The notes: a model not told the origin generated them from the letters alone. Counted from the first letter of the stretch, positions 15,941-24,681 are shown. The stretch: 64,000 nucleotides of DNA from Rhodococcus xishaensis (GCF_004011825.1 NZ_RKLO01000001.1:829575-893574); one strand, 5' to 3'. Translations and numbers: made by a program.

Positions 15941-16570
15941 TCAGGCGCGTGCGGCGGGAGAGGCGGCGCGAGCCCGCACGCCGTCGATGAACAGCCTCAG
16001 GCCGAAGTCGAACCGTACCCGCGGATCGCCGTCGAGGAGGTCGTGGTCCGAGCCGAGATCGGCGGCGGTTTCGGTATCGGGTGACGCTGGGGTCCGGGTG
16101 AGCGCACCAATTGCCTTCATCTGGGCCCGTGACTGCTCATCGATGGTGTGGCCGAGGACGAAGTACAGCAGGGAGTATGCCGCGAGCTCGGCGTAGGGCC
16201 GCGGCAGGCCAGCGCGGACACCGGCGCCGACGAAGCTCTCCCGGGCGAGGTTGGACGTCATGCCGGAGGCATAGGTGGCGGCCACCAACTCTGCCCCGTC
16301 CCGATGGGAAAGCAGTGCGTTGCGCAATCGGTGCGCGAGTTCGGTGATCCCGTCGTCCCACCGCTCGGCCTTCACTGGGTCGTCGACGCCGACGAGGATC
16401 CGGTCGGCCATGGCGGCAAGCAGGGTCTGCTTGTTCGGGAAATGCCAGTACAGCGCACCGGGTTGGACACCCAGTGAGGTCGCGAGTCGTCGCATCGTGA
16501 GGTCGGCGAGCCCGTACTCGTCGAGGATCGCGATCGCGCCATCGATGACGTCATTGCGTCGTAGCTGCAC
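15941..16570 (-). CDS. TetR-family regulator, candidate BioQ (biotin repressor)
   Basis: This protein of about 209 residues has an N-terminal TetR helix-turn-helix (LTMRRLATSLGVQPGALYWHFPNKQ, about residues 24-48) and a C-terminal ligand domain of the tetracycline-repressor class. It is divergent from bioB, and BioQ, the TetR regulator of biotin genes in Mycobacterium and Corynebacterium, is likewise found beside bioB. The name is inferred from family and position, not from a sequence search. The GTG at 16570 is 7 bases from an AGGAG site; a TTG one codon earlier is also possible. Its probable operators lie in the shared promoter region. Confidence 0.7.
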   Translation of the reverse strand: MQLRRNDVIDGAIAILDEYGLADLTMRRLATSLGVQPGALYWHFPNKQTLLAAMADRILVGVDDPVKAERWDDGITELAHRLRNALLSHRDGAELVAATYASGMTSNLARESFVGAGVRAGLPRPYAELAAYSLLYFVLGHTIDEQSRAQMKAIGALTRTPASPDTETAADLGSDHDLLDGDPRVRFDFGLRLFIDGVRARAASPAARA

Positions 16571-16627
16571 CAACCTACTCCTGACGTCTGTCCGCTCGGC
16601 CGGGGCGACCAGAGCGGCTGGCCTACT

Positions 16628-16685
16628 TTGACACTAGTTCAGCACGGTTCTAACGTGGACGCTGTTCAACTTGTACGGCGTTCAG
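16628..16685 (+). promoter_or_regulatory. bioB promoter with four GTTC(A/T) half-sites (likely TetR/BioQ operators)
   Basis: TTGACA (16628-16633), a 17-bp spacer and TAACGT (16651-16656) form a strong sigma-70-like promoter reading toward bioB. Four direct half-sites overlap or follow it: GTTCAG 16637-16642, GTTCTA 16647-16652, GTTCAA 16664-16669 and GTTCAG 16680-16685. The first two fall between and on the promoter hexamers, as expected for repression. A CACG/CGTG inverted repeat frames the second site (16643-16657). Confidence 0.65.
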
Positions 16686-16713
16686 GTTTGTGCCGCCCAT
16701 CCTAGGAGTTGCA

Positions 16714-17718
16714 GTGACCCAGGCCCCCGACATTCTCGCGATCGCCCGTGACCAGGTTCTAGAGCGTGGCGAGGCGCTGAATCAGGAACAGGTCCTCGAG
16801 GTCCTGCGCCTCGGCGACGACCGACTCGAGGATTTGCTCGGGCTCGCCCACGACGTTCGCATGAAGTGGTGCGGCCCCGAGGTGGAGGTCGAGGGCATTA
16901 TCAGCCTCAAGACCGGCGGCTGTCCCGAGGACTGCCATTTCTGTTCGCAGTCCGGCCTGTTCGAGTCGCCGGTCCGCGCGGCATGGCTGGACATCCCCAG
17001 CCTGGTCGAGGCTGCGAAGCAGACCGCCAAGACCGGCGCCACCGAGTTCTGCATCGTCGCGGCGGTGCGCGGTCCCGACGAGAAGCTGCTCGCGCAGGTC
17101 GCAGCCGGCATCGAGGCGATCCGCAACGAGGTCGACATCCAGATCGCATGCTCGCTCGGGATGCTCACGCAAGAGCAGGTCGACCAGCTCGCGGCTATGG
17201 GGGTGCACCGCTACAACCACAACCTCGAGACAGCCGAGTCGCACTTCCCCAACGTCGTCACCACCCACACGTGGGAGGAGCGCTGGGATACCCTCCGCAT
17301 GGTGCGCGAAGCCGGCATGGAGGTGTGCTGCGGCGGCATCCTCGGCATGGGGGAGACGCTCGAGCAGCGGGCCGAGTTCGCTGCGAACCTGGCCGCGCTC
17401 GAGCCGGACGAGGTGCCGCTGAATTTCCTCAACCCACGCCCGGGCACCCCGTTCGGCGATCTCGAGGTGCTGCCCGCGAGCGAGGCGCTCAAGGCCGTCG
17501 CCGCGTTCCGCCTCGCGCTGCCGCGCACGATGCTGCGCTTCGCGGGCGGCCGTGAGATCACCCTCGGCGATCTCGGCGCCAAGCAGGGCATCCTCGGCGG
17601 TATCAATGCGGTCATCGTCGGCAACTACCTGACCACCCTCGGCCGACCCGCGGAGAGCGACCTGGACCTCCTGGTCGATCTCGAGATGCCGATCAAGGCA
17701 CTCAACGCGACGCTGTGA
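16714..17718 (+). CDS. bioB: Biotin synthase
   Basis: BioB is the radical SAM enzyme that inserts sulfur into dethiobiotin, the last step of biotin synthesis. The 334-residue protein has the radical SAM motif CPEDCHFC (Cys70, Cys74, Cys77) for the 4Fe-4S cluster. It is closely similar along its length to M. tuberculosis BioB as I recall it, for example [16 protein letters not shown] and RYNHNLETA. The GTG at 16714 is 5 bases from AGGAG (16704-16708); a GTG at 16690 would add 8 residues without a better site. The stop overlaps the start of bsaP (GTGA), implying translational coupling. Likely regulated by the adjacent TetR protein. Confidence 0.97.
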   Translation: MTQAPDILAIARDQVLERGEALNQEQVLEVLRLGDDRLEDLLGLAHDVRMKWCGPEVEVEGIISLKTGGCPEDCHFCSQSGLFESPVRAAWLDIPSLVEAAKQTAKTGATEFCIVAAVRGPDEKLLAQVAAGIEAIRNEVDIQIACSLGMLTQEQVDQLAAMGVHRYNHNLETAESHFPNVVTTHTWEERWDTLRMVREAGMEVCCGGILGMGETLEQRAEFAANLAALEPDEVPLNFLNPRPGTPFGDLEVLPASEALKAVAAFRLALPRTMLRFAGGREITLGDLGAKQGILGGINAVIVGNYLTTLGRPAESDLDLLVDLEMPIKALNATL

Positions 17719-17942
17719 GCGTGTCGGCGATGGCGGACGAGCGCTACAACCCGTTTACCGGCCGTCGAGTCGTCGCCGGTGTGGGTGACTCCACGCCGGC
17801 AGCGGCGCAATTGGGTCTCGAGCCTCCGCGGTTCTGCGAGCAGTGCGGCCGCCGGATGGTCGTTCAGGTCAGCCCGGACGGGTGGTGGGCCAAGTGTTCT
17901 CGTCACGGAGTCCTCGACTCGACCCTGCTCGGGCGCAGGTAA
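17715..17942 (+). CDS. bsaP: Biotin synthase auxiliary protein BsaP (Rv1590-like)
   Basis: This 75-residue protein lies directly after bioB and overlaps its stop by 4 bp, the position of Rv1590 in M. tuberculosis, reported as an auxiliary protein needed by actinobacterial BioB. It has Cys41 and Cys44 in a CEQC motif, plus Cys61 and His64 in CSRHG, a plausible metal or Fe-S binding set. The N terminus contains a short NPFTGRRV segment followed by a small domain with DGWWAKC. The overlap with bioB suggests the two are made in balanced amounts and act together. Confidence 0.85.
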   Translation: MSVSAMADERYNPFTGRRVVAGVGDSTPAAAQLGLEPPRFCEQCGRRMVVQVSPDGWWAKCSRHGVLDSTLLGRR

Positions 17943-17952
17943 CGTCCGACGT

Positions 17953-18543
17953 GTGACGGCATCCCGACGCCCCGGTCTGCGTGTACCAGGCCTGCGTGCA
18001 CCCGCGAGACTCGTGTTGTCCCTGACGCTACTGGGGGTGGTCTCGGGCATCGTCTGGGCGCTTCTTGCGCCCGCAGAGCGGTTGCTCGTCGTGGCCGAGC
18101 ATCAGGGTGTCGTGCTCACCACCGAGAGTCTGCACCGGTTCGACGCCGTCGCCATCTTCGTCGGCATCGGACTGGTACTCGGTGCCCTGTCGGCGGTTGC
18201 CGTGTGGGGGATACGCCGGTCTCGCGGCCCGGGTGCGGTCGCTGCTCTGGTGGTGGGATCGGCGCTGAGTGCGGGCGTGGCCGCACTGGTGGGGATGGGC
18301 GTCGCCCGGCTGCGATTTCCACGGGTGGACAGCCCGTCCGTCGGGACGATCGTCGCCATGGCGCCGGGCCTGTCGACGGCGATGGTCCTCGTGGCACAGC
18401 CCTTGGCTGCGGCGCTGGTCTACTTACTTCTCGTGTCGCTGAGCCCCCACGATGACCTCGGTGTCGGCGACGGGGACGGCGGCCGGGACGAGGTGGCCAC
18501 CGGACATGAATCGCCGACAGTCGACGCGGAGGAGCGCCCTTGA
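17953..18543 (+). CDS. DUF2567 membrane protein (Rv1591-like)
   Basis: This 196-residue integral membrane protein has four predicted membrane spans (about residues 17-36, 59-81, 91-112 and 133-160). An acidic C-terminal tail runs to the end (HDDLGVGDGDGG and beyond). Length, topology and position after bioB-bsaP match the DUF2567 family, whose function is unknown. The GTG start at 17953 follows the bsaP stop by 10 bp, so it is probably in the same operon. It may be unrelated to biotin; only gene order links them. Confidence 0.8.
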   Translation: MTASRRPGLRVPGLRAPARLVLSLTLLGVVSGIVWALLAPAERLLVVAEHQGVVLTTESLHRFDAVAIFVGIGLVLGALSAVAVWGIRRSRGPGAVAALVVGSALSAGVAALVGMGVARLRFPRVDSPSVGTIVAMAPGLSTAMVLVAQPLAAALVYLLLVSLSPHDDLGVGDGDGGRDEVATGHESPTVDAEERP

Positions 18544-18581
18544 GGTCTCGCCCGTGATGGCGCGCCCGCAGTGTCTTCGCG

Positions 18582-19316
18582 TCAGCTCGGCGGTCGGAGA
18601 GCTGCGAACTCGTCAGTGACCCGGAGGTGCGAGTCGGTGAAGTGGTAGAGCGCGGCGGGACGGCCGCCAGTTCGTCCCGACCGCGCGGTGCTACCGGTGG
18701 CGGTGATGACTCCTCGGCGGGTCAGCACGCGCTGAAGGTTGGTCGTGTCTACGTCGTAACCTAAAGCAGCACAATAGAGTTCGCGGAGCGTGGACATCGT
18801 GAACTCGTCCGGGGCGAGTGCAAAGGCGATGTTGGTGTAGGACAGCTTCGCGGCAAGCCGCATACGTGCATATTCGACGACGGTGCCGTGGTCGAAGGAC
18901 ATTGCCGGCAGCTTGGACGCCGGATGCCACGCTGTGTCCGGCGGGATCTGAGGATCGGCGGGCAGGGGAACGAGGCCGAGGTAGGTCGAGGCGATCCGGC
19001 GGGCGCCGGGGACCCGATGCGGATCACTGAACACAGACAGCTGCTCGAGGTGCGCCACCTCGCGGACGTCGACCTTCTCGGCGAGTTGGCGGCGGGCCGA
19101 CGTCTCGAGGTTCTCGTCGTCGCCGAGAGTTCCGCCCGGCAGTGACCAGGTGCCCTTCTGCGGATCGAGGGCGCGTTGCCACAGGAGCACCATTAGTTCG
19201 TTGGTTTGGCACCCGTTCGGCCCGAGAAGGCCGTCACCTGCAGTGACGGGGCTCGCCGCGGCTCGAACCTGGAACACCGCGGTGAGCACTTCGTGGACGG
19301 TGCTACCATGTGGCAT
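18582..19316 (-). CDS. NrtR-type Nudix-like transcriptional regulator of NAD genes
   Basis: The 244-residue protein has an N-terminal Nudix fold (about 10-150) and a C-terminal winged-helix region (about 160-230, LQRVLTRRGVI...GGRPAALYHF). Its Nudix box is degenerate: the region GTLGDDENLETSARRQLAEKVDV lacks the REUXEE catalytic glutamates. This is typical of NrtR regulators, which sense ADP-ribose-type NAD metabolites rather than hydrolyse them. It is divergent from nadABC, as is Rv1593c in M. tuberculosis, and two palindromes lie between them. The ATG at 19316 was chosen because the Nudix fold starts there; an open extension upstream runs over the operators and into nadA. Confidence 0.8.
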   Translation of the reverse strand: MPHGSTVHEVLTAVFQVRAAASPVTAGDGLLGPNGCQTNELMVLLWQRALDPQKGTWSLPGGTLGDDENLETSARRQLAEKVDVREVAHLEQLSVFSDPHRVPGARRIASTYLGLVPLPADPQIPPDTAWHPASKLPAMSFDHGTVVEYARMRLAAKLSYTNIAFALAPDEFTMSTLRELYCAALGYDVDTTNLQRVLTRRGVITATGSTARSGRTGGRPAALYHFTDSHLRVTDEFAALRPPS

Positions 19317-19356
19317 GTTTTCGATTCTAAGTCGAAAACCTGAATTTCGGAAATTC
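19317..19356. promoter_or_regulatory. Two palindromic operators between nrtR-type gene and nadA
   Basis: GTTTTCGA (19317-19324) and TCGAAAAC (19332-19339) form a perfect 8-bp inverted repeat around 7 bases, starting one base upstream of the regulator's ATG. A second perfect palindrome, GAATTT-CGG-AAATTC, occupies 19342-19356. The region is AT-rich compared with its surroundings. One or both are the probable binding sites of the divergent Nudix regulator, controlling itself and nadABC. Confidence 0.7.
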
Positions 19357-19418
19357 GGGCCAGCCGGCCCGGGTTGTAGTGACGGAGCTGTCGAGGAGCT
19401 CCGGAAGAAGGAGTGGCC

Positions 19419-20453
19419 ATGACGTCGACGTTGTGGGCGAGTGCTACCGGGATGATCCATGACGGACCCGGTGGGTACACCGGCGTCTCGGCCGGCCCTG
19501 AGTGGGCCTCCGAGGTGCGCCGTCTGGCGAAGGAGCGGGGCGCGACCCTACTGGCGCACAACTATCAGTTGCCCGAGATCCAGGACGTCGCCGACCACGT
19601 CGGCGACTCGCTCGCGCTGTCGCGGATCGCGGCCGAGGCGCCGGAGGACACCATCGTCTTCTGCGGGGTTCACTTCATGGCCGAGACCGCCAAGATCCTC
19701 AGCCCGGAGAAGACCGTCCTGATTCCAGACGAACGGGCCGGATGCTCGCTCGCCGACTCGATCACCGCCGAACAGCTGCGAGAGTGGAAGGCCGAGCACC
19801 CCGACGCGCTCGTGGTGTCCTACGTCAACACCACCGCAGAGGTCAAGGGGCTGACCGACATCTGCTGCACGTCGTCCAACGCCGTCGATGTCGTGGCCTC
19901 GATCGATCCCGACCGCGAAGTGTTGTTCCTGCCCGACCAGTTCCTCGGTGCACACGTCAAGCGCGTCACCGGCCGAGAAAACATGGAGATCTGGGCTGGC
20001 GAATGCCACGTCCATGCCGGCATCAACGGTGACGAGCTCACCGCCAAGTCTCGGTCGCATCCGGATGCCGAACTGTTCGTCCACCCCGAGTGCGGGTGCG
20101 CAACGTCGGCGCTCTATCTCGCCGGGGAGGGCTTCGTGCCCGAGGAGAAGGTCAAGATCCTCTCGACTGGCGGCATGCTCGACGCGGCCCGCCAGAGCGG
20201 TGCGAACCAGGTCCTCGTCGCCACCGAGGTCGGCATGTTGCACCAGTTGCGCAAGGCTGCGCCGGGTATCGACTTCCAGGCCGTCAACGACCGTGCATCG
20301 TGCCCTTTCATGAAGATGATCACCCCGGCCGCGCTGCTGCGCTGTCTCGTCGAGGGCAAGGATGAGGTCCACGTCGACCCCGACGTCGCCGAACGGGCGC
20401 GAAAGTCTGTGCAGCGCATGATCGAGATCGGAAACCCCGGCGGCGGCGAGTAA
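19419..20453 (+). CDS. nadA: Quinolinate synthase
   Basis: NadA condenses iminoaspartate with dihydroxyacetone phosphate to quinolinate, the second step of de novo NAD synthesis, and carries an oxygen-sensitive 4Fe-4S cluster. The 344-residue protein shows the three expected cysteine regions ([15 protein letters not shown] and [10 protein letters not shown]) and the repeated HNY/HVH-type substrate-binding histidines. The ATG at 19419 is 5 bases after AAGGAG; a GTG 6 bases earlier is less well placed. First gene of nadA-nadB-nadC, with TAATG overlap into nadB. Probably repressed through the palindromes at 19317-19356. Confidence 0.96.
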   Translation: MTSTLWASATGMIHDGPGGYTGVSAGPEWASEVRRLAKERGATLLAHNYQLPEIQDVADHVGDSLALSRIAAEAPEDTIVFCGVHFMAETAKILSPEKTVLIPDERAGCSLADSITAEQLREWKAEHPDALVVSYVNTTAEVKGLTDICCTSSNAVDVVASIDPDREVLFLPDQFLGAHVKRVTGRENMEIWAGECHVHAGINGDELTAKSRSHPDAELFVHPECGCATSALYLAGEGFVPEEKVKILSTGGMLDAARQSGANQVLVATEVGMLHQLRKAAPGIDFQAVNDRASCPFMKMITPAALLRCLVEGKDEVHVDPDVAERARKSVQRMIEIGNPGGGE

Positions 20454-22030
20454 TGGTCGCCGCTCCCCGGGATGGTGGCGTCGCGTGGGAGGCGCGGGCG
20501 GATCTGGTCGTCGTCGGCAACGGGGTGGCCGGGTTGACCGCGGCGCGATCCGCGGTCGAGCGTGGACTCAGGGTGCTCGTGGTGAGCAAGGGCGGTCCGA
20601 CCGACACCGCCACCCAGTACGCCCAGGGCGGCATCGCCGTCGTGGGGGATCCGCGCATCGATTCGGTCGACTCGCATACCGGCGACACCTGTGTCGCGGG
20701 CGCCGGATTGTGCGACGAAGTCGCCGTCCGATCGATCGTGTCGGCTGGCCGTGAGGCGCTCGCCGCGTTGACGGCGTTGGGCGCCGTGTTCGACGTCGGA
20801 GCCGACGGCGGCGTGTCGCGCACCCGCGAGGGCGGGCACAGCACCCGACGGATCGTCCACGCCGGGGGTGACGCCACAGGCGCCGAGGTGCAGCGAGCTC
20901 TCAACGCAGTCGGGATGCCGGTCCTGTTCGGCGCAGCGGCGGCCCGGGTGACGACCGATCGACGTGGCGTCACCGGGTTGATCGTGGTGTCCGACAGGGG
21001 GCTCGGGGTCATCCATGCTCCCGCCGTGGCGCTCGCGACGGGCGGGCTCGGTCAGCTGTACTCGTGCAGCACCAACCCGGAGGGGTCGAGTGGTGACGGG
21101 ATCGCACTGGCACTCGAGGCCGGTGCGACCGTCGCCGATCTCGAGTTCGTCCAGTTCCATCCCACTGTGCTGTTCGCCCCCGGCGCGGTCGGTCGGCGTC
21201 CGCTCATCAGTGAGGCCGTACGCGGTGAGGGCGCCCGGCTCGTCGATGCTGAGGGTCGGTCGGTTACCGAAGGCGTGCACCCGAAGGGCGACCTGGCTCC
21301 GCGCGACGTCGTGTCGCGGGCGATTGCCCGCCGGCTGAGGGAGACCGGGGCCGATCACGTGTTCCTCGATGCGCGGCACCTGTCGGGGTTCGCGACGCGA
21401 TTCCCGACGGTCACTGCTTCATGCCTCGCGGCGGGTATCGATCCAGCCGACCAGTTGATCCCGGTGGCGCCGGCGGCGCACTACTCGTGCGGCGGTGTCG
21501 TCACCGACGTGCACGGGCGTACCGAGATATCCGGGTTGTACGCGGTGGGAGAGGTGGCCCGAACAGGTCTGCACGGTGCGAACCGGTTGGCGTCGAACAG
21601 CTTGCTCGAGGGGCTCGTCGTCGGCGAGCGCGTCGGCATCGCCGCCGCCGAGCGTTCCGGCCTGTTCGTCGAGGCCGACGATCTGTTGCTGCCGTTCCGG
21701 CAACGGGCGCCACGTGAACGTGTGCAGGAACTGATGTCCGCACATGCCTCCGTTGTTCGTGATGGTGACGGGATCGATAGCGCCGCGACCGAGCTGGAAC
21801 GCAGTGAGGTGGTGGCGGCAGGGGACGGGCGAACGCTCGAGGACACGGCGCTGACCGTCGTCGCGTCGGCGCTCGTGTTGGCGGCGTCTGCGCGGAGGGA
21901 GAGCCGCGGATGCCATGGGCGCGCCGACTACCCGGAGACGTCGGACGAGTTCCGCCGCAGTATCCCGGTGCGTATCGGACGCGACGGTGAACTGGAGGTA
22001 CCCGAGATGCAGGCGACAGGAGCACGATGA
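20453..22030 (+). CDS. nadB: L-aspartate oxidase
   Basis: NadB is the FAD enzyme that oxidises L-aspartate to iminoaspartate, the substrate of NadA. The 525-residue protein has the dinucleotide-binding motif VVGNGVAGLTAA near residue 20, the flavin and active-site region GGHSTRRIVHAGGDATG, and the family segment CGGVVTDVHGRT. The start codon overlaps the nadA stop (TAATG), and the stop overlaps nadC (ATGA), so expression is coupled. A C-terminal helical domain (about 420-500) is shorter than in E. coli, as usual in actinobacteria. Confidence 0.95.
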   Translation: MVAAPRDGGVAWEARADLVVVGNGVAGLTAARSAVERGLRVLVVSKGGPTDTATQYAQGGIAVVGDPRIDSVDSHTGDTCVAGAGLCDEVAVRSIVSAGREALAALTALGAVFDVGADGGVSRTREGGHSTRRIVHAGGDATGAEVQRALNAVGMPVLFGAAAARVTTDRRGVTGLIVVSDRGLGVIHAPAVALATGGLGQLYSCSTNPEGSSGDGIALALEAGATVADLEFVQFHPTVLFAPGAVGRRPLISEAVRGEGARLVDAEGRSVTEGVHPKGDLAPRDVVSRAIARRLRETGADHVFLDARHLSGFATRFPTVTASCLAAGIDPADQLIPVAPAAHYSCGGVVTDVHGRTEISGLYAVGEVARTGLHGANRLASNSLLEGLVVGERVGIAAAERSGLFVEADDLLLPFRQRAPRERVQELMSAHASVVRDGDGIDSAATELERSEVVAAGDGRTLEDTALTVVASALVLAASARRESRGCHGRADYPETSDEFRRSIPVRIGRDGELEVPEMQATGAR

Positions 22031-22887
22031 GCACGAAGGACCAGCTCGATCCGGAGGAGACGCTCGCGTTGGTGCGCACAGCGCTCGACGAGGATCTTCG
22101 GTACGGGCCCGACATCACGTCGGTCGCGACGGTCCCTGAGGGGGCGGTCGCGAAGGCATCGGTGGTGACTCGCTCGGCCGGGACCGTCGCGGGGATCGAC
22201 GTGGGTCTGATGGTGCTCGACGAGGTGATCGGCGCCGGCAACTACGAGGTCGTCGACCGGGTCGCGGACGGTGCACGCGTGCATCCCGGCGACGCGGTGC
22301 TCACCGTCAGCGCTCCGACTCGGGGGCTGCTCACAGCCGAGCGCACGATGCTGAATCTGATGTGCCACCTGTCGGGAATCGCCACTACGACCTCGGCGTG
22401 GGTCGACGCGGTCGCGGGGACGAAATGCAAGATCCGCGACAGCCGGAAGACCCTGCCCGGTCTGCGGGGGCTGCAGAAGTACGCGGTGCGCGTCGGCGGC
22501 GGCGAAAACCACCGGATGGGTCTCGGCGACGCCGCCCTCATCAAGGACAATCATGTGGCCGCGGCGGGTTCCGTGGTCGGCGCACTTCGCGCGGTGCGCG
22601 CGACGGCGCCGGGCATCGAGTGCGAGGTGGAGGTCGACACGCTCACCCAACTCGACGAGGTACTGGCAGAAGGGGCCGATCTCGTTCTGCTGGACAACTT
22701 TCCACTATGGCAGACGCAGACCGCGGTGCAGCGTCGCGATGCGGTATCCCCGCACACCAAACTGGAATCGTCGGGAGGTCTGACCCTCGACGTCGCGGCG
22801 GACTTCGCCGCCACCGGTGTCGACTACCTGGCCGTCGGTGCCCTCACACACTCGGTGACGGTGCTCGATCTCGGCCTGGACATGTAG
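22027..22887 (+). CDS. nadC: Nicotinate-nucleotide pyrophosphorylase (quinolinate phosphoribosyltransferase)
   Basis: NadC converts quinolinate and PRPP to nicotinate mononucleotide, finishing the NAD-specific branch. The 286-residue protein carries the family signatures ERTMLNLMCHLSGIAT, RDSRKTLPGLRGLQKYAV and GGENHRMGL, and the phosphate-binding region SGGLTLD...VGALTHS. It starts within the nadB stop codon (ATGA). An 11-bp duplication of the stop-codon region (GGACATGTAGC) follows it, and a strong hairpin closes the operon. Confidence 0.96.
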   Translation: MSTKDQLDPEETLALVRTALDEDLRYGPDITSVATVPEGAVAKASVVTRSAGTVAGIDVGLMVLDEVIGAGNYEVVDRVADGARVHPGDAVLTVSAPTRGLLTAERTMLNLMCHLSGIATTTSAWVDAVAGTKCKIRDSRKTLPGLRGLQKYAVRVGGGENHRMGLGDAALIKDNHVAAAGSVVGALRAVRATAPGIECEVEVDTLTQLDEVLAEGADLVLLDNFPLWQTQTAVQRRDAVSPHTKLESSGGLTLDVAADFAATGVDYLAVGALTHSVTVLDLGLDM

Positions 22888-22902
22888 CCACGGACATGTA
22901 GC
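22878..22902 (+). repeat. 11-bp direct repeat spanning the nadC stop codon
   Basis: GGACATGTAGC occurs at 22878-22888, including the nadC TAG, and again at 22892-22902, a 14-bp period. Confidence 0.8.
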
Positions 22903-22922
22903 TCAGGGGTCCCGTGCGGTTG

Positions 22923-22951
22923 GACCCGGCCACTGTCACAGTGGCCGGGTC
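22923..22951. terminator. Bidirectional hairpin between nadC and the convergent flavoprotein gene
   Basis: GACCCGGCCACTG (22923-22935) pairs perfectly with CAGTGGCCGGGTC (22939-22951) around a 3-base TCA loop. It sits between two convergent genes. No T-tract follows on either strand, as often in high-GC actinobacteria. Confidence 0.8.
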
Positions 22952-22959
22952 AACTGACG

Positions 22960-23916
22960 TCAGCGCGAACTGCGGGCGGCGACGGCCCGCCTCGTATCGT
23001 CGGCGACGAGATCTGCGTTGATCATTGCGGCTGCGTTCAGCCCAGCGGCGGCTGCGACGATCACCTGGGCACCCACGTCGGCGACGTTGCCGGCGACCCA
23101 CACTCCCGGAACAGCGGTGGCGCCGGTCGGGTCGGCGGGAATCTGGCTGCCGATCACGTGCCCGAACATCTCCACCGGGGTTGGCTCGATTCCCAGGCTC
23201 GACAGGACGCCGGCCCGTGGCGCCAATGCTGGCGCGACCACCACAGCCCGGAGCGGAACGGAGTGACCGTCGGACAGGGTCACCCCGGTCAGGCGGTCAC
23301 CCGACACCTCGAGGCCGGCCACCTTCCCGTCGACCACACTGATGTTGCGGGCGGCGAGTTGCTCGTACTCGTCGGCGGTGGGTTCGGGACCGGTATGCAG
23401 CAGAAGCGTCACGTCGTCACTCCACTGCCGCCACAGCAGCGCCTGGTGCACTGCGAGTGGTCCGGTGGCGAGGATCCCGATCGGCTGATCACGGACCTCC
23501 CACCCGTGGCAGTAAGGGCAGTGGAGTACGTCGCGACCCCACCGTTCGGCCAGGCCCGGCACGTCGGGGAGCTCGTCGGCCAGTCCGGTGGTCACCAGCA
23601 GTCGGCGCGACAGTACGGTCTGGCCGTCCTCGAGTTCCACGTGGAAGGTGCCATCGCCACGATCGTGTGCCGAGACGGCGGTTCCGGTGGTCACTTCACC
23701 GCCGTACGCCTCGACCTCGGCGCGGCCGATGGCCTGGAGCTCGGCGGGCGGTGTGCCCTCGCGGCCCAGGTAGTTGTGAACGTTTCCCGCGGGCGCGTTC
23801 CGTGGCGCGCCGGCATCGATCACGAGCACCGACCGCCGCGCCCGTGCGAGGCTGAGCGCCGCCCCGAGCCCCGCAGCTCCGCCGCCGATCACCGCCACGT
23901 CGTAGGTCTCAATCAC
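22960..23916 (-). CDS. Thioredoxin-reductase-like NAD(P)/FAD oxidoreductase
   Basis: The 318-residue flavoprotein has an FAD motif AVIGGGAAGLGAALSLARA at the N terminus, a redox-active pair in CPYC (Cys133, Cys136) and a C-terminal FAD motif GVWVAGNVADVGAQ. The layout matches low-molecular-weight thioredoxin reductase relatives. No clear thioredoxin partner is nearby, and the NADPH motif (GILATGPLAVHQ) is atypical, so the electron acceptor is uncertain. The GTG start at 23916 has a GAGGAGG site 5 bases upstream. It is divergent from an XRE-cupin regulator, which may control it. Confidence 0.85.
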   Translation of the reverse strand: MIETYDVAVIGGGAAGLGAALSLARARRSVLVIDAGAPRNAPAGNVHNYLGREGTPPAELQAIGRAEVEAYGGEVTTGTAVSAHDRGDGTFHVELEDGQTVLSRRLLVTTGLADELPDVPGLAERWGRDVLHCPYCHGWEVRDQPIGILATGPLAVHQALLWRQWSDDVTLLLHTGPEPTADEYEQLAARNISVVDGKVAGLEVSGDRLTGVTLSDGHSVPLRAVVVAPALAPRAGVLSSLGIEPTPVEMFGHVIGSQIPADPTGATAVPGVWVAGNVADVGAQVIVAAAAGLNAAAMINADLVADDTRRAVAARSSR

Positions 23917-23975
23917 CGGTTCCTCCTCGTTTCGTTCCCGAACTTCGAGAACGACTGTCACCCACCTCTCGAAAT

Positions 23976-23991
23976 AGTGGCAAGCATCGTT
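23976..23991. promoter_or_regulatory. Small inverted repeat in the flavoprotein / XRE-cupin intergenic region
   Basis: GGCAA-GCATCG-TTGCC lies just upstream of the XRE-cupin regulator. The 5-bp arms are short, but the position suits an autoregulatory operator controlling both divergent genes. Confidence 0.4.
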
Positions 23992-24015
23992 GCCGAGGTG
24001 GCAAAATTGTCGGCC

Positions 24016-24624
24016 ATGGCGGAGGATGCGCAGGGCCTCGAGGGTGTGCTCGACGCAGTTGGTCCACGCCTCAAGGAGATTCGACGCCAGCGCAGAGCGA
24101 CCCTGGCCCAGGTGTCCGAAGCCACCGGAATCTCGGTCAGCACGCTGTCGCGTCTGGAATCCGGTGGGCGCCGACCCACCCTCGAACTCTTGCTCCGGCT
24201 GGCCCGCGCTCACCAACTGCCATTGGACGAACTCGTCGGGGCACCCGTCACTGGCGACCCTCGAGTACATATGCGGCCGCTCCATCGGCACGGGATGACG
24301 ATTGTTCCGCTCACTCGCCGACCAGGCGGAATCCAGGCGTTCAAGTTCATAATCCCGGCTCGCAATCCGGCGGGTGAGCCCACGCCCCAAGTGCACGAAG
24401 GCTATGAATGGCTGTATGTGCTCTCCGGACGACTTCGACTGGTGCTCGGCGAGCACGATGTCATCCTCACCCCGGGTGAGGTGGCCGAGTTCGACACTCG
24501 TGTCCCGCACTGGTTCGGCAATCCGGGCCCCCAGGCCGCCGAGATCCTGAGTCTGTTCGGACCACAGGGTGAACGCGCCCACGTCCGCACCCGCCCCCGT
24601 CGGTCGCGGGAAGGGGAAGGGTGA
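24016..24624 (+). CDS. XRE-family regulator with C-terminal cupin domain
   Basis: This protein of about 202 residues combines an N-terminal helix-turn-helix (about 12-70, RATLAQVSEATGISVSTLSRLESG) with a cupin sensor domain (about 110-190, VHEGYEWLYVLSGRLRLVLG...PGEVAEFDTRVPHWF). The cupin histidines and glutamate suggest a metal or small-ligand site. Such proteins usually repress adjacent genes, here probably the divergent flavoprotein gene. The start is uncertain: TTG at 24007 and GTG at 23998 are in frame, and the best purine-rich site (GAGGTGG) suits the TTG better than the ATG chosen. Confidence 0.8.
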   Translation: MAEDAQGLEGVLDAVGPRLKEIRRQRRATLAQVSEATGISVSTLSRLESGGRRPTLELLLRLARAHQLPLDELVGAPVTGDPRVHMRPLHRHGMTIVPLTRRPGGIQAFKFIIPARNPAGEPTPQVHEGYEWLYVLSGRLRLVLGEHDVILTPGEVAEFDTRVPHWFGNPGPQAAEILSLFGPQGERAHVRTRPRRSREGEG

Positions 24625-24681
24625 CTGCTCGAAGATCAGAAGAGTGGTCAAAACGGTGTCCGCGGTGCGCGGATTAGGGGA

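Noticed and set aside
22960-24651. A 563-residue flavoprotein with a long N-terminal extension
   Set aside because: The extension is antisense to the XRE-cupin gene; GTG at 23916 with GAGGAGG gives the normal family length.
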